Positions 18,551 through 28,434 are shown, counted from the first letter of the stretch. The stretch: 64,000 bases of DNA from M3007 sp041160955 (GCA_041160955.1 JBEAVK010000445.1:8160-72159); one strand, 5' to 3'. The notes: a model not told the origin generated them from the sequence alone. A program made the numbers and translations.

Positions 18551-19528
18551 TTAGTTCAAAAAACGCGGATTGTATATAATTGGCGGTAATTTTCCTACCC
18601 CAAGTGGTTTGTTAAAATTATAGCGCAACATCAATTCATGGCTACCTCTATTGGTATTTTGTAACCCGGACATGGGTATATCGTATGCATACACTACGGT
18701 TGTCTTCTCATTCACAGCCAATCCGGCCATGATTACAACGGCATCTGTGCTGCGGGCGGAGAAGCCCCTGTAGGATACTCCGGCGATGAACTTGTCTTTC
18801 CATACTGCCATAGTTGCCAATTCTGCTTGTGTTTCCACAAGATCTGATTTGAGGAGTACGCCCGGTGTGAGCGCGAGGTAGTCCCCAAATTTGAATTGAT
18901 ATTTGCCATGTAGTACATAGTGACGTTCTGGTTGCAGGTTGAATCGCCCGGGCGATCGCTCCTTTATAATAGGTGCAAACACTGGTAAAGATGCTGCACC
19001 GATTAATAATTTTTCTGTGGAAAAAGAAATACCGAATTCAAAAACGGGTATTCCTACGCTTATTTTGCCCACTGGCAGGTAAAGGTCGTTGTGCTGTAGG
19101 CCGTTGTTATCGTAATCGCCCTGTGGTGTACGCAGTTTGCTACCATCCAGTAAGTATTGTTGATAACCTACACCGCCTCCGATAGATAGTAGTCCATTTT
19201 TGCTTATTTCTTGCTGGTAATTATAACTCAGCATGGCTTGTGATGTGCGGTGCGGCCCTATGGCATCATTTTCGAAACGTATGCCTACTCCGCTATTAAT
19301 AATATAAATGGGCAAATGCGCATTTACTTGCTGGGTAACTGGTGCTCCATTCAAGTCGATCCATTGCTGGCGATATACGCCGTTGACTACCAAGGATTGT
19401 TCTAGTCCAGCGCATGCTGGATTATAGCCATAAGGATTGAGTAGCCATGCGCTGTATTGGGGGAGTTGCTGGGCAGATAGCGTGTATGCCGTGGAAATTA
19501 ATAGTAGTGCTGTGGAAAACTTATTCAT
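18551..19528 (-). CDS. PorP/SprF-family T9SS outer-membrane protein
   Basis: A 325-residue outer-membrane beta-barrel of the PorP/SprF family, involved in T9SS secretion or attachment of particular surface proteins. It has a signal peptide (about residues 1-19, ending LSAQ) and the family opening QQLPQYSAWLLNPYGYNPA (residues 20-38). Alternating amphipathic strands follow, including YQQEISKNGLLSIGGGVG. It lies directly upstream of gldK on the same strand, as in many Bacteroidota where porP or sprF precedes gldK. Its own -7 box (19575-19582) and a 280-base gap before gldK suggest a separate transcript. Which family member it is cannot be decided from sequence alone. Confidence 0.9.
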   Translation of the reverse strand: MNKFSTALLLISTAYTLSAQQLPQYSAWLLNPYGYNPACAGLEQSLVVNGVYRQQWIDLNGAPVTQQVNAHLPIYIINSGVGIRFENDAIGPHRTSQAMLSYNYQQEISKNGLLSIGGGVGYQQYLLDGSKLRTPQGDYDNNGLQHNDLYLPVGKISVGIPVFEFGISFSTEKLLIGAASLPVFAPIIKERSPGRFNLQPERHYVLHGKYQFKFGDYLALTPGVLLKSDLVETQAELATMAVWKDKFIAGVSYRGFSARSTDAVVIMAGLAVNEKTTVVYAYDIPMSGLQNTNRGSHELMLRYNFNKPLGVGKLPPIIYNPRFLN

Positions 19529-19574
19529 AACTGATATTATAATTCTGTTGGGAACTATCTTGATTTTTACAAGG

Positions 19575-19582
19575 CAAAGATA
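19575..19582 (-). promoter_or_regulatory. -7 box of porP/sprF-like gene
   Basis: The minus strand reads TATCTTTG, a perfect TAnnTTTG match, 46 bases upstream of the start codon at 19528. Confidence 0.55.
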
Positions 19583-19948
19583 GGAAAAAAAGGCAGAGGA
19601 ACTAGTAAATAATTACTTGTCATTTTTCTTTGGGTGCGTCTTCCTCCTCTTTTTACTTAAAACGCTATCACTAGTTAGCGCACTTAACAAACAAATACTT
19701 TGAAATTATTGATGCTTTGCTTTTGGATGCACTGTATAGTATGTTTCTTAGCGCAAAAGCGTAGGGTGGTCGCTTCGCTCTTTTTTGAGTTCACAAAAGG
19801 CATGGGGTGGACTTTTGTGGTAGATCAAAGTGTACGCTATCGTGGTCAGAAATACAGTTCACTCCCTAGTTCCTGCACTTGGGTCAAAGTGAGTCGTATA
19901 TATAATTGGTAGCATCCCACCTTTGTCGTATCATATTTCGGCTCTGTG

Positions 19949-20000
19949 GGTTTTATGCATAAAAATCGTATGGCATTCCTATACATCTATGCATAAAACC
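19949..20000. promoter_or_regulatory. Inverted repeat in leader of TonB receptor gene
   Basis: Two perfect 13-base arms (ggttttatgcata / tatgcataaaacc) are separated by 26 bases and end 36 bases before the ATG at 20037. This could be an RNA hairpin in the 5' leader or a pair of operator half-sites; each arm also contains the palindrome tatgcata. Confidence 0.55.
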
Positions 20001-20036
20001 TAACGCCGCTCAGTATTAAAAAAAAATCAGTAAATT

Positions 20037-22217
20037 ATGCGACAAATTGTGCTTCTTTTATCTATATTTATACTTGTGCCGTATATTTTTTATGCGCAAA
20101 CTACTATTTCAGGCAAAGTAACTACCCTGCAAAATGAAATACTCCCCGGTGCTAGTGTTTCCCTTGAGGGCAGTTACGATGGGGCTACTACCGATACAGC
20201 AGGTATGTTTTCTTTTGTAACCACCGAAAAAGATAAACAACAATTATTGGTGCTTTTTATGGGCTGTGATACTTTTCGCCAAATATTGATGGTTACGGGC
20301 CAAACATTGGTGGTTTACCCCAAATTAAAAGAGCAAAAGAACCAATTGGGTGAAGTAGTCGTTTCCGCAGGTACTTTTGAAGCCACGAGTGATCGTCGGC
20401 GCGCCGCTGTTTTGTCTTCGTTGGATATTGCACTGACGGCCAGCGCATCTGCCGATATTGCTGGGGCTATAACGATGCTGCCCGGCACAACTCGCAATGG
20501 CGAAACCGGCCAGATCCTGGTGCGTGGTGGTGCGGGATACGAAACCCGTACTTTTATGGATGGCCTTTTGGTACAAAATCCTTACAATAGCACAGTGGGT
20601 AATTTGCCAGCACGCAACCGTTTTTCACCTTTTTTATTCAAAGGGACTATGTTTTCAACGGGTGGGTATTCCGCAGAATATGGCCAGGCCATGTCGTCTG
20701 CTTTGATCCTGAATACAGAAGATTTAGCCCCAAAAACAATGACAGGGATTACCTTGCTTTCGGTCGGTGGCGCGTTGTCGCATACCAAGCGTTGGGAAAA
20801 TACCAGTGTTTCGGGTACGGTGAGTTATAATAACTTGAGTCCTTATTTTGCATTAGTACCGCAACGCAATGATTGGGTTAAAGCACCTCAATCTGGTTCT
20901 GGTGAATTTGTTTTTCGCCATAAAACAAATGATAATGGCGGCATGCTCAAGGTTTATACCAATATAAATAGATCATTGATGAAAATGAACTATCCCGATG
21001 AGACCGAGACTGGGCGTACCAATCCATTGGAATTAAATGCCGAAAATATTTATACCAATGTTTCCTACCGCGATATGGTGGGGCAGCACTGGACTTTATT
21101 TGCGGGTGTTGCTCATACTTATAATAATGACGAGGTGTGGAGTACATTCAAAAACCGTCAGGCACAGCAATCTGTACAAGCACGGGCTACATTGTCGCGT
21201 TCGATCAACCATACTTTTAAAATAAAATTTGGAGGTGAGGCATATAAAAGTCATTTTAACGAAGGTTTTACACCCGAAAATGGTGCTACGTTAAAGAATA
21301 TACTGAACGATCATTATGCGGCCAGTTTTGTGGAAAGTGATATTTTTATAAGTAAAAAATGGGTGGCGCGTGTGGGGGGGCGTGCCGAATACGCCTCTTT
21401 ATTAGATCGTTTCAATGTTGCACCACGTGCTTCTATGGCGTATGTATTGGGTAAAAGAGAGCAGATTTCTATGTCTTTCGGTCGTTTTTTTCAAACCCCA
21501 GAATATACCCAAATGCGCCAAACAACAGACCTAACTTTTGAAAATGCGACTCACCTCATGCTCAATTACCAATGTATGCGCAATGGTTATATTTTTAGAG
21601 CAGAAGTATATCAAAAATGGTACGATAATTTGACAAAAAACAATATGAAAACAGGTTTGCCCAACAATGCTGGGAATGGTTATGCGCGCGGTTTGGATTT
21701 GTTTTTACGGGATAATAAAAACATCAAAAATGGCGATTACTGGGTTTCTTATTCTTATTTGGATACCCAACGCGATTGGCGCGATTTCCCTCAGCAGGCT
21801 ACGCCTAATTTTGCGATGAAGCATAGTTTTTCAGTAGTGTATAAGCAATTTTTTCCAAAATTGAATACGGCATTGAGCACTTCTTATGCCTTTAATTCGG
21901 GTCGTCCTTACTACGATCCTAACCTTGAAACCGATCAGTTTATGACCTCGCGCACGCCTGCGTACCATGATTTGAGTATTGCAGTGACGTATTTAACTAA
22001 TATTGCAGGGCATTTTACGATCTTTTACTTGAGTGTACAGAACGTGCCGGGGTTTAGCCAAATATTTGGTTATCAATACAATAATACACCTGATGATAAT
22101 GGTCGTTTTACTGGTCGCGCCATTACGCCCCCTGCAAAACGCTTTGGTGTATTGGCGGTTATTATGTCAATTGGCCAAAAATATAAGAAGGAGGAAACGA
22201 CTTCGGATGATTATTAA
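20037..22217 (+). CDS. TonB-dependent outer-membrane receptor
   Basis: A 726-residue TonB-dependent receptor that imports a ligand across the outer membrane using TonB-ExbBD energy. It has a signal peptide (1-20, ending FYAQ), an N-terminal carboxypeptidase-regulatory-like domain (TTISGKVTTLQNEILPGASV, about 22-100), a plug domain (EVVVSAGTFEA near 107; ILVRGGAGYETRTFMDGLLV near 161; YSAEYGQAMSSAL) and a C-terminal beta-barrel. No SusD partner is adjacent, so it is probably a siderophore, metal or vitamin-type receptor rather than a SusC; the ligand is unknown. A near-consensus -7 box and an inverted repeat lie upstream. Confidence 0.9.
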   Translation: MRQIVLLLSIFILVPYIFYAQTTISGKVTTLQNEILPGASVSLEGSYDGATTDTAGMFSFVTTEKDKQQLLVLFMGCDTFRQILMVTGQTLVVYPKLKEQKNQLGEVVVSAGTFEATSDRRRAAVLSSLDIALTASASADIAGAITMLPGTTRNGETGQILVRGGAGYETRTFMDGLLVQNPYNSTVGNLPARNRFSPFLFKGTMFSTGGYSAEYGQAMSSALILNTEDLAPKTMTGITLLSVGGALSHTKRWENTSVSGTVSYNNLSPYFALVPQRNDWVKAPQSGSGEFVFRHKTNDNGGMLKVYTNINRSLMKMNYPDETETGRTNPLELNAENIYTNVSYRDMVGQHWTLFAGVAHTYNNDEVWSTFKNRQAQQSVQARATLSRSINHTFKIKFGGEAYKSHFNEGFTPENGATLKNILNDHYAASFVESDIFISKKWVARVGGRAEYASLLDRFNVAPRASMAYVLGKREQISMSFGRFFQTPEYTQMRQTTDLTFENATHLMLNYQCMRNGYIFRAEVYQKWYDNLTKNNMKTGLPNNAGNGYARGLDLFLRDNKNIKNGDYWVSYSYLDTQRDWRDFPQQATPNFAMKHSFSVVYKQFFPKLNTALSTSYAFNSGRPYYDPNLETDQFMTSRTPAYHDLSIAVTYLTNIAGHFTIFYLSVQNVPGFSQIFGYQYNNTPDDNGRFTGRAITPPAKRFGVLAVIMSIGQKYKKEETTSDDY

Positions 22218-22227
22218 ACAAGAAAAA

Positions 22228-22256
22228 AAGCCACCCCATGCTCATTGGGGTGGCTT
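22228..22256 (-). terminator. Terminator between convergent genes
   Basis: A perfect 11-bp stem (aagccacccca / tggggtggctt) with a 7-nt loop is flanked on its left by a run of A, which gives a T-run for minus-strand transcription from the 22345-25170 gene. It starts 11 bases past the stop of the plus-strand TonB receptor gene, so it probably works both ways. Confidence 0.88.
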
Positions 22257-22344
22257 AAACTTCACAACTTCTACTGTTTGTTTTAGGAAGGATTAAACAA
22301 TAACTTATCATTTGCTCGTTCCTGTATCTGGTCAAATAGGATCC

Positions 22345-25170
22345 TTAGCGTATGTCTATTTTCGCTGTTCCGATCAATTGCTGATCGGTGGTCATGCGTA
22401 CAAAATACAATCCGGAAGGCAAACTACCGCGCTGAAAACGCCATGTACTGCCTTGGTTCAATTGGGTGGCCACGGTGCGACCATTTGCGTCCACGATTTC
22501 GAACCGAACGGCTGTACCAGCAGGCAATTGTTGCACCATCAGATCTACATAATCTGTCATTGGGTTGGGGCTTACTTTTATTTCCGCACCTTTCCATACT
22601 GGTTGCCAAGCCGATACGAGCAAAGGCACAAAAGACGTATCTACTCGGTGATGGGTCGTATTAGTGGTAATAGGGGCGTTATAATCGAAATAAATATCTG
22701 CTGTATTGTAAATATCTGTTCCAAACGGTACATTTTTCTGCTGTGATACGCGGTACGATACAAAACCTTGCGACGCTGCCAGGTTGGTTGTGCTATCGGG
22801 CAGTTTAATATCGTCGAACGTAAATTTCATATTTGCACCTGTTCCATAGAACTCAAAACGATAAGGATGGCTAGATGGGCCGGGGATAATCGTTTTTGGG
22901 TCAAGCCAAGGCGAAAGCACATCGCGCAAAACAACCGTAAATGCGGTATCATTACCTGTGTTTTGGAAACGAATCAAGTATTCAATATCGGTATTTCGGT
23001 TCAATTGCTGCTTTATACCAAAACCTTTTGGCTCGGCTTGTTTGTCGTTAGGATCATAACTGCCAATATTTTCTGTGCAGTCAATATCTATCCACCAGTC
23101 TGCATCATCTTGAGGAAACTGAGTAACATAACCTGTACTAAAATTAGCATTAGTGGTACAGCCTTCTACGGTTACCGAGGGATAAGAAAGACCTGGGTGG
23201 TTGGCTTCTTGTGTGGCCTCCAAGCGCCATGTGCTGCCATTAGCAGGTACTTTTACACTATATGGTTCGTTGGGAGCCAATATAATAATAGGTGGAGGAC
23301 TGCTCATGCGCATTACAGCGTCTTCAATGATGAGGTATTCCAAAGCCGAACTCATATTGGCCGATCCTGTGTTCTCGAGTTTGAAAGTAATCGAATCCGA
23401 TTGGCATTCCGCACCTACAGCAAGGCTGGCTCCCGACCAGTTTTGGGCTTGTGGCCCACAGGGATCATTGGGGAATGAAGTGGCTGTTGTACAATGGGCC
23501 TCACCCGGTACTGCATCACATTTAACGCCTACCGTTATTTGAAAAGAACCCTTGGTTAAAGGTGCTACAGTGTCGAGTTGGAACCGATATGTATTATTGC
23601 CAATATTAAAAGATGGTAAACTTGCTGAGGTGAACAGAAAATCGTCGTCGAGTGCTACTTCAATATAAGCATCAGTCGTTTCTGTGCTACCTGTGTTTTT
23701 ATAAAGTACCGAATAATATGCAGTGGAGCACCTTCGTATCAATCCAGTTGCGATTTCCACTTCCAGCCTAGGGCATAGGTCTTGGGGCTGCAATAAAAAG
23801 TCAATAGAAATCGTATCCGATCCTGTTAATGTGACCGTTTGAACAGGTGTACAGGTCGTCCACAAGCCACTGGGCGATATTACCTCTACGGTATAAGTAC
23901 CCGGTTCTAGTCCTCTGTACCAGCTACCGTCATTATAAGTGTAGCCATAAATGATATTACTATTTGCATCTGTAATTTGGACTTGAGCATTAGGAAATGC
24001 GATATCGCCTGCATCTTGGAGGCAGTTATTATTCATATCGGCCCAAATATGCCCTTCTACTTGACTGCAATCCACTTTTTCGTAATAGTAGGAGGCTACC
24101 TTCGTACACCCAAAGGCTGGTAAAGTAACTGTAAGTGTGTAAAGTCCAGATGCGGTTGGATAAATATTATTGGCTTCTGAGCCATTACTCCAAAGGAACG
24201 TTGCGCCAGCAGTTTCTGCTACATTGCTCGAAAGCCACACAATGCTATTGGAATCAGAACAAGAGAAATATTGATCTTCTAGCGTGATTTGCGGATCAAA
24301 ACCTTCTGAATAGGGTATAAATTTTTGCCCAGTATCTACACAACCACCACCCGAAGCCGTTACGCTATAAGTGGCACCTGCTGGGAGATTTGGTACATCA
24401 ATAGTTGATGTGGTTGCTCCAGTACTCCACAGATAACCTGTAACATTAGCACCTGTGCCTACACTAAGGGTTTGAGTCGCAGGATCGGCATCGCAACCTG
24501 GTGGGTCATTGGCTATAATGACTAGATTTCCTGAACTATACTCAACAGTTCCATAACCAACCGCTGTACAACCAGAAGACTGGTCTGTAACGGTAGCAGT
24601 GTATGTACCCGGCTGATATACGGTAATATTCCAGGCTGTCGAGGTTGGTACGGTACTCCATTGAAAAGTGAAGGGGCCGCCGCTTCCACCACCGCCGACG
24701 GAGCTAGTCATATTTACAGAAGTATTAAAACAACTAAGTTTGCCGTACACAAAAATGTTGACTTGGTGTGCCTGACGTACAGTTAATTTACCAATATAAG
24801 TAACTGAAAGGCAAGGATCTGTAATATCCACTTGGGTAGAGCCGGGTATATTATTACCCGCAATTGCCGCAATAGCGTACTCTCCCGGCGGTAAATTGAC
24901 GGAAAACTGTGGCGCACCAAATCCCGTTGCGAGGATACTACCCAATTGGGTGGGTGTACCCGAATGGACAACGTAGTTGACGAATTCGCCTGTTCCCAAT
25001 ACCGCACCCGTCACAGGTGGGACTGTGATGGTGGCTGATGTTTGACAGATGGAAAGATCCGTAGGGGTTGCATTACCCGCAAATGTGTTGCATTGTGCTG
25101 AAATACTGCCCCAATTTAGTGCAAGTAGTACGAGCAAAAATGCAAATTGTAATAAGTGTTTTTTTAACAT
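22345..25170 (-). CDS. Secreted multidomain protein with T9SS tail
   Basis: A 941-residue T9SS cargo protein. It has a signal peptide (about 1-25, ending ISAQ), repeated Ig/PKD-like segments (for example GTYTATVTDQSSGCTAVGYG and LYTLTVTLPAFGCTKVASYY), and an SdrD B-like/CNA-B-like domain (VEGHIWADMNNNCLQDAGD, then GTYTVEVISPSG) near 370-450. Late in the protein is a DUF7619-like region with SYDPNDKQAEPKG and GNDTAFTVVLRDVLSPWLD, ending in DIYFDYNAPITTN. The last 75 residues form a type A sorting domain (KVSPNPMTDYVDLMVQQL, GLYFVRM). This architecture is common among Bacteroidota surface proteins; an adhesive or matrix role is inference. It is convergent with the TonB receptor gene. Confidence 0.9.
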   Translation of the reverse strand: MLKKHLLQFAFLLVLLALNWGSISAQCNTFAGNATPTDLSICQTSATITVPPVTGAVLGTGEFVNYVVHSGTPTQLGSILATGFGAPQFSVNLPPGEYAIAAIAGNNIPGSTQVDITDPCLSVTYIGKLTVRQAHQVNIFVYGKLSCFNTSVNMTSSVGGGGSGGPFTFQWSTVPTSTAWNITVYQPGTYTATVTDQSSGCTAVGYGTVEYSSGNLVIIANDPPGCDADPATQTLSVGTGANVTGYLWSTGATTSTIDVPNLPAGATYSVTASGGGCVDTGQKFIPYSEGFDPQITLEDQYFSCSDSNSIVWLSSNVAETAGATFLWSNGSEANNIYPTASGLYTLTVTLPAFGCTKVASYYYEKVDCSQVEGHIWADMNNNCLQDAGDIAFPNAQVQITDANSNIIYGYTYNDGSWYRGLEPGTYTVEVISPSGLWTTCTPVQTVTLTGSDTISIDFLLQPQDLCPRLEVEIATGLIRRCSTAYYSVLYKNTGSTETTDAYIEVALDDDFLFTSASLPSFNIGNNTYRFQLDTVAPLTKGSFQITVGVKCDAVPGEAHCTTATSFPNDPCGPQAQNWSGASLAVGAECQSDSITFKLENTGSANMSSALEYLIIEDAVMRMSSPPPIIILAPNEPYSVKVPANGSTWRLEATQEANHPGLSYPSVTVEGCTTNANFSTGYVTQFPQDDADWWIDIDCTENIGSYDPNDKQAEPKGFGIKQQLNRNTDIEYLIRFQNTGNDTAFTVVLRDVLSPWLDPKTIIPGPSSHPYRFEFYGTGANMKFTFDDIKLPDSTTNLAASQGFVSYRVSQQKNVPFGTDIYNTADIYFDYNAPITTNTTHHRVDTSFVPLLVSAWQPVWKGAEIKVSPNPMTDYVDLMVQQLPAGTAVRFEIVDANGRTVATQLNQGSTWRFQRGSLPSGLYFVRMTTDQQLIGTAKIDIR

Positions 25171-25343
25171 AATTTATTTTTTTAGTTGTGACCTAGAATA
25201 TGCTGAACCGATTCTTTTTCATGTTACAAAAGTGCGGCGGTACTACTAGGTGTACAAGTACATTTTTTGTGTTTTGTAGATTTTTTTTTGATATTTTTTT
25301 TGTTAAAATATTGATTTATAGGTTTTTATTAAAAATTAAAAAA

Positions 25344-25351
25344 TAACTTTG
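25344..25351 (+). promoter_or_regulatory. -7 box of 25374 gene
   Basis: TAACTTTG matches TAnnTTTG perfectly, 22 bases before the ATG at 25374. Confidence 0.55.
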
Positions 25352-25373
25352 CTGTCTAAATTGTATCATTAAA

Positions 25374-26825
25374 ATGGAAAAATCTTTGCTTTGGCAAACA
25401 TTCACGGCACTTACACCTTTGGAATGCAAACATTTAGGGCAATGGATGCGCTCGGAGTTTATTAATCGGCGTGAACCACCGCTGTTTTTGTACGATTATT
25501 TGGCGCAATGTTTACAGCAAAAGCAAATACCCACCAATGAAAATGCGATGGCCTATCTTTTTGATCAAAAGGGGCAATTGCCGTTTAAACGTAAGGCAAT
25601 CGCTGAAAAGGATATATCACAGGCCAAAGAACAGGCTTTTCGTTTAGTTTCCAGTGAATTATTGGAACAAATTGAACAATTTCTAGCATTCAAGGAGTTT
25701 TTTGCAGATCAGGTTGCTGTTGGCCTAAAAGTATCCGCTACTTATCGCAAACGTGGATTGGACAAACATTTTACCCAATCTATCGCTTTTGCTGCGCGCC
25801 ACCTTGATCGCCAACCGTTCCGGCACGCAGAATACCACGACCAAAAAGAAGCCCTAGAACATGAACAATATCGGTTTTTGAGTACGGGTAGGCGTACTGT
25901 TTCTTTAAATATTCAAACCTTGACCGATCAAACTGATTTGGCTTTTATGTCCAAAAAACTTCGGCAGGCGTGTATCGCTCGTTCGCATCAAAATGTATAT
26001 AAAACAGAATACCAATTTGGGCTACTTCAATCGGTTTTGGATTATATCTATTCAACGCCTGCTGTCCTTCAAAATCCGAGTATTGCGCTATACTTTTTTG
26101 GGTATCATTTTTTGTCGGGTATGGATACCAGTCTATATTTTCAATCTTTTAAAACCCGATTATTGAGCGATGCCAAGGAATTACCACCCGAGGAGCAAAG
26201 CAATTTGCACTTAATGGCGATTAATTATTGTATCAAACGGATCAATGTACGGGATATGCCCTATTTCCGCGAAGCCTTTGATTTGTACCGTTCTGCATTG
26301 GATGGCGATTTATTACTCGAAAACGGCGTGCTCTCTCATTTTGCATTCAATAATATTGTGGCCATTGCCCTGCGTATTGCTGAAATGGCTTGGGCGGAGC
26401 AATTTATCCATCAGTTTCATGAAAAAATTGAAAAAAAACACCGCAATGCTGCCTACCACCTCAATCTTGCGCGGGTGGCTTATGAGCGCAAACAGCACGA
26501 TATTGCGCTCGTTCATTTGCAAGATGCAGATTATAAAGATTTGATTAACAACCTAATAGCCAAAACATTGCTACTCAAGATTTACTACGAAACCGATGCA
26601 TTAGACGCTTTAGATGCCCATCTGCAAAGTATGCAAACCTTTATTCGCAGGCAGCGGATTATTGGTTACCACAAGACCAATTATATGAATATTATCCGAT
26701 TTACCAAAAAACTGGTGGCTGTTTTGCCTTCGAATCGGCAGGAGCGGGAATTATTAATCCAGCAGATTTCGGAGGAGCAACACCTTACAGAGCGGGAATG
26801 GCTGCTTGCGCAATTGAAAGGATAG
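25374..26825 (+). CDS. Hypothetical helical protein
   Basis: No family was recognised in this 483-residue protein. It lacks a signal peptide and transmembrane helices, so it is probably cytoplasmic. It appears almost entirely alpha-helical and rich in Gln, Leu and Lys. Segments such as HLNLARVAYERKQHDIALVH and LLLKIYYETDALDALDAHLQ look like degenerate tetratricopeptide-type hairpins. The start is supported by a -7 box 22 bases upstream. It ends on TAG, six bases before the end of the convergent GH18 gene. A scaffold or interaction role is the most that can be inferred. Confidence 0.8.
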   Translation: MEKSLLWQTFTALTPLECKHLGQWMRSEFINRREPPLFLYDYLAQCLQQKQIPTNENAMAYLFDQKGQLPFKRKAIAEKDISQAKEQAFRLVSSELLEQIEQFLAFKEFFADQVAVGLKVSATYRKRGLDKHFTQSIAFAARHLDRQPFRHAEYHDQKEALEHEQYRFLSTGRRTVSLNIQTLTDQTDLAFMSKKLRQACIARSHQNVYKTEYQFGLLQSVLDYIYSTPAVLQNPSIALYFFGYHFLSGMDTSLYFQSFKTRLLSDAKELPPEEQSNLHLMAINYCIKRINVRDMPYFREAFDLYRSALDGDLLLENGVLSHFAFNNIVAIALRIAEMAWAEQFIHQFHEKIEKKHRNAAYHLNLARVAYERKQHDIALVHLQDADYKDLINNLIAKTLLLKIYYETDALDALDAHLQSMQTFIRRQRIIGYHKTNYMNIIRFTKKLVAVLPSNRQERELLIQQISEEQHLTEREWLLAQLKG

Positions 26826-26831
26826 CGTTAA

Positions 26832-27959
26832 CTATTTACCAGAAGCCTTATAAATCGCCTCTAAAAGACCATCTTTAGGTGTATCACAGCCCAATACCCA
26901 GAACATAATGCCGCCAAGTTGTGCATTTTTGGCGTATTTCGTTTTTTCGGCAACGGAAATAGGATCGTCGAAAGTCGCAAATTGGCGGCTCTCGGGGTTA
27001 TAGGCAAATGGTGCTTTCGCCTGTTCGTCCCTATGGAATACAAACCCGTTTTGGGTGCTTAATCGCTTTGGAAATTGGTTGTATGGAATAAAATGCTGGA
27101 ATTTTCCATTTTGATATAGGCCATTGTCTGTACTGGCCACCTGTTCCCAAGTACGGGCATAAAAAGCGGCTCCAACGATGATTTTTGCCCGTGGCACCTG
27201 CAACGAATCCAAGTAACGAATAGCGTAATCCAATGAATTTTGTTGTTTAGCGTTAGCATACAGCGGTGTATGGTGTCCCGTTACAGTGCTAAAGCCATTG
27301 GTAAGGTCGTACGACATTAAATTAATCCTATTGAGCAAAGGCATTACTTTTTGCCATTCTACGCTTTCGTCAAAAAAAGATTTAAAACCTCCTGCTGCAA
27401 AACTAAGTTCGTATTTTTTGCCCATAATAGCGCGTAATTCCTTGATTAACAGCGTAAAATCTTCGCGACCACTTGCTGCCCAATCATGCCCCGGGCATCC
27501 TTCAATACCCGGGTATTCCCAATCCAAATCAAGGCCATCTGCTCCAAAATCCTTCAAAAGGCGCAGCGTAGAGACTGCAAAATCATGTCTTCCTGCTTCG
27601 GTGGCAAATACCTGAGCGCAGGTTTTGCATCCACACCAACCGCCGAGCGATAACAGTACTTTGAGTTGTGGGTGTTTTTGTTTTAAGGCCACTAATTTCC
27701 GAATCGTCAGGCTGTCTTCGGCATTATCAATGGTCAAAAGGTTTCCGCGAAGGTGGCAAAAACTAAAAATGACCTGAGTCAATTGGTCAAAACGGTATTG
27801 ATCCAAATCGCTGCCATTTCCATCGTAGTAAGCGATAATTTCAAAAGGTTTTGAGGACTTAGAGTCTTGTTTGTGTAGGGTACTGCAGGCTAAAAACAGC
27901 GAGCATAACAAGGAGACAATGGCCAATTTGAGCAGATGGGCAGCGAGGTGTATTTGCAT
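26832..27959 (-). CDS. GH18 chitinase-like lipoprotein
   Basis: A 375-residue glycoside hydrolase family 18 enzyme, which hydrolyses chitin or other beta-1,4-GlcNAc polymers through substrate-assisted catalysis. It has a lipoprotein signal (SLFLAC, Cys25). The GH18 barrel carries the SxGG-type motif VLLSLGGW (101-108) and the catalytic DGLDLDWEYP at 141-150, with Asp144, Asp146 and acid Glu148 all intact. NLMSYDL and GGIMFWVLGCD are the later substrate-binding strands. A Cys-rich insert (CGCKTC near 109-114) is unusual. The protein should sit in the periplasm or on the outer membrane. It is convergent with the 25374 gene and not in a PUL. Confidence 0.93.
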   Translation of the reverse strand: MQIHLAAHLLKLAIVSLLCSLFLACSTLHKQDSKSSKPFEIIAYYDGNGSDLDQYRFDQLTQVIFSFCHLRGNLLTIDNAEDSLTIRKLVALKQKHPQLKVLLSLGGWCGCKTCAQVFATEAGRHDFAVSTLRLLKDFGADGLDLDWEYPGIEGCPGHDWAASGREDFTLLIKELRAIMGKKYELSFAAGGFKSFFDESVEWQKVMPLLNRINLMSYDLTNGFSTVTGHHTPLYANAKQQNSLDYAIRYLDSLQVPRAKIIVGAAFYARTWEQVASTDNGLYQNGKFQHFIPYNQFPKRLSTQNGFVFHRDEQAKAPFAYNPESRQFATFDDPISVAEKTKYAKNAQLGGIMFWVLGCDTPKDGLLEAIYKASGK

Positions 27960-28071
27960 GATTCATTAAATTCGGATGAATTGCAAAGGTAGTGCTTGTG
28001 TGGGCAATATTTTACGTACCTTATCAAATATGCCAGCAAGATAAAATTGCTGAATTGGTAATATTATTTGC

Positions 28072-28434
28072 TCATTCGTGTTGAAAATGCATCGAAATAA
28101 AAGATTTAGCCCGATATAAAACTGAAATGCGCATTGGCCCCACTTCCATACCTGTTATTATGGAGTTAACTGTTGCTATTGGAGTACTTACACCTGTAGA
28201 TGCATTGACACTAAAGATCGTATTTGCGAAAATGGTATAATACGTTGTGCCAGACCCAACAGCCATATCATTAAATACTTGCGCATTCGTCACAAGCGTT
28301 GTCGCACAGGTACTTATATTTAATGAGTATATTTGGTTGTTTAAATTGCTAAAAAATATAGTTTGACTACTTGCTTTTTGTGCCAATAAAAGTAGCAGCA
28401 TTACCATGATTATGTTATATCGTAGTATTTTCAT
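28072..28434 (-). pseudogene. Truncated secreted protein, probably decayed
   Basis: The 120-residue product has a signal peptide (about 1-23, ending KASSQ). It then has beta-strand repeats resembling the start of a propeller-like surface protein (TIFFSNLNNQIYSLNIST, TTYYTIFANTIFSVNASTG). After MEVGP the sequence turns into an unlike tail (MRISVLYRAKSF onward) and stops. A frame shifted by one base gives a more family-like continuation (GANAHFSFISG) before another stop. This pattern suggests a frameshifted and truncated remnant of a longer protein. It could instead be a short intact gene; no function is assigned. Confidence 0.5.

Larger units (their letters stand above)
19529..20036. other. 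Intergenic region, divergent promoters
   Basis: This 508-base divergent gap contains the porP/sprF -7 box (19575-19582), a CACCTTTG near-match -7 box for the TonB receptor (19918-19925) and an inverted repeat in that gene's leader (19949-20000). A 70-codon frame at 19700-19912 has no recognisable family and a non-ATG start, and is not called as a gene. Confidence 0.6.

Noticed and set aside
19700..19912. 70-codon frame between porP/sprF and the TonB receptor
   Set aside because: Non-ATG start, no family recognised, no -7 box at a suitable distance.
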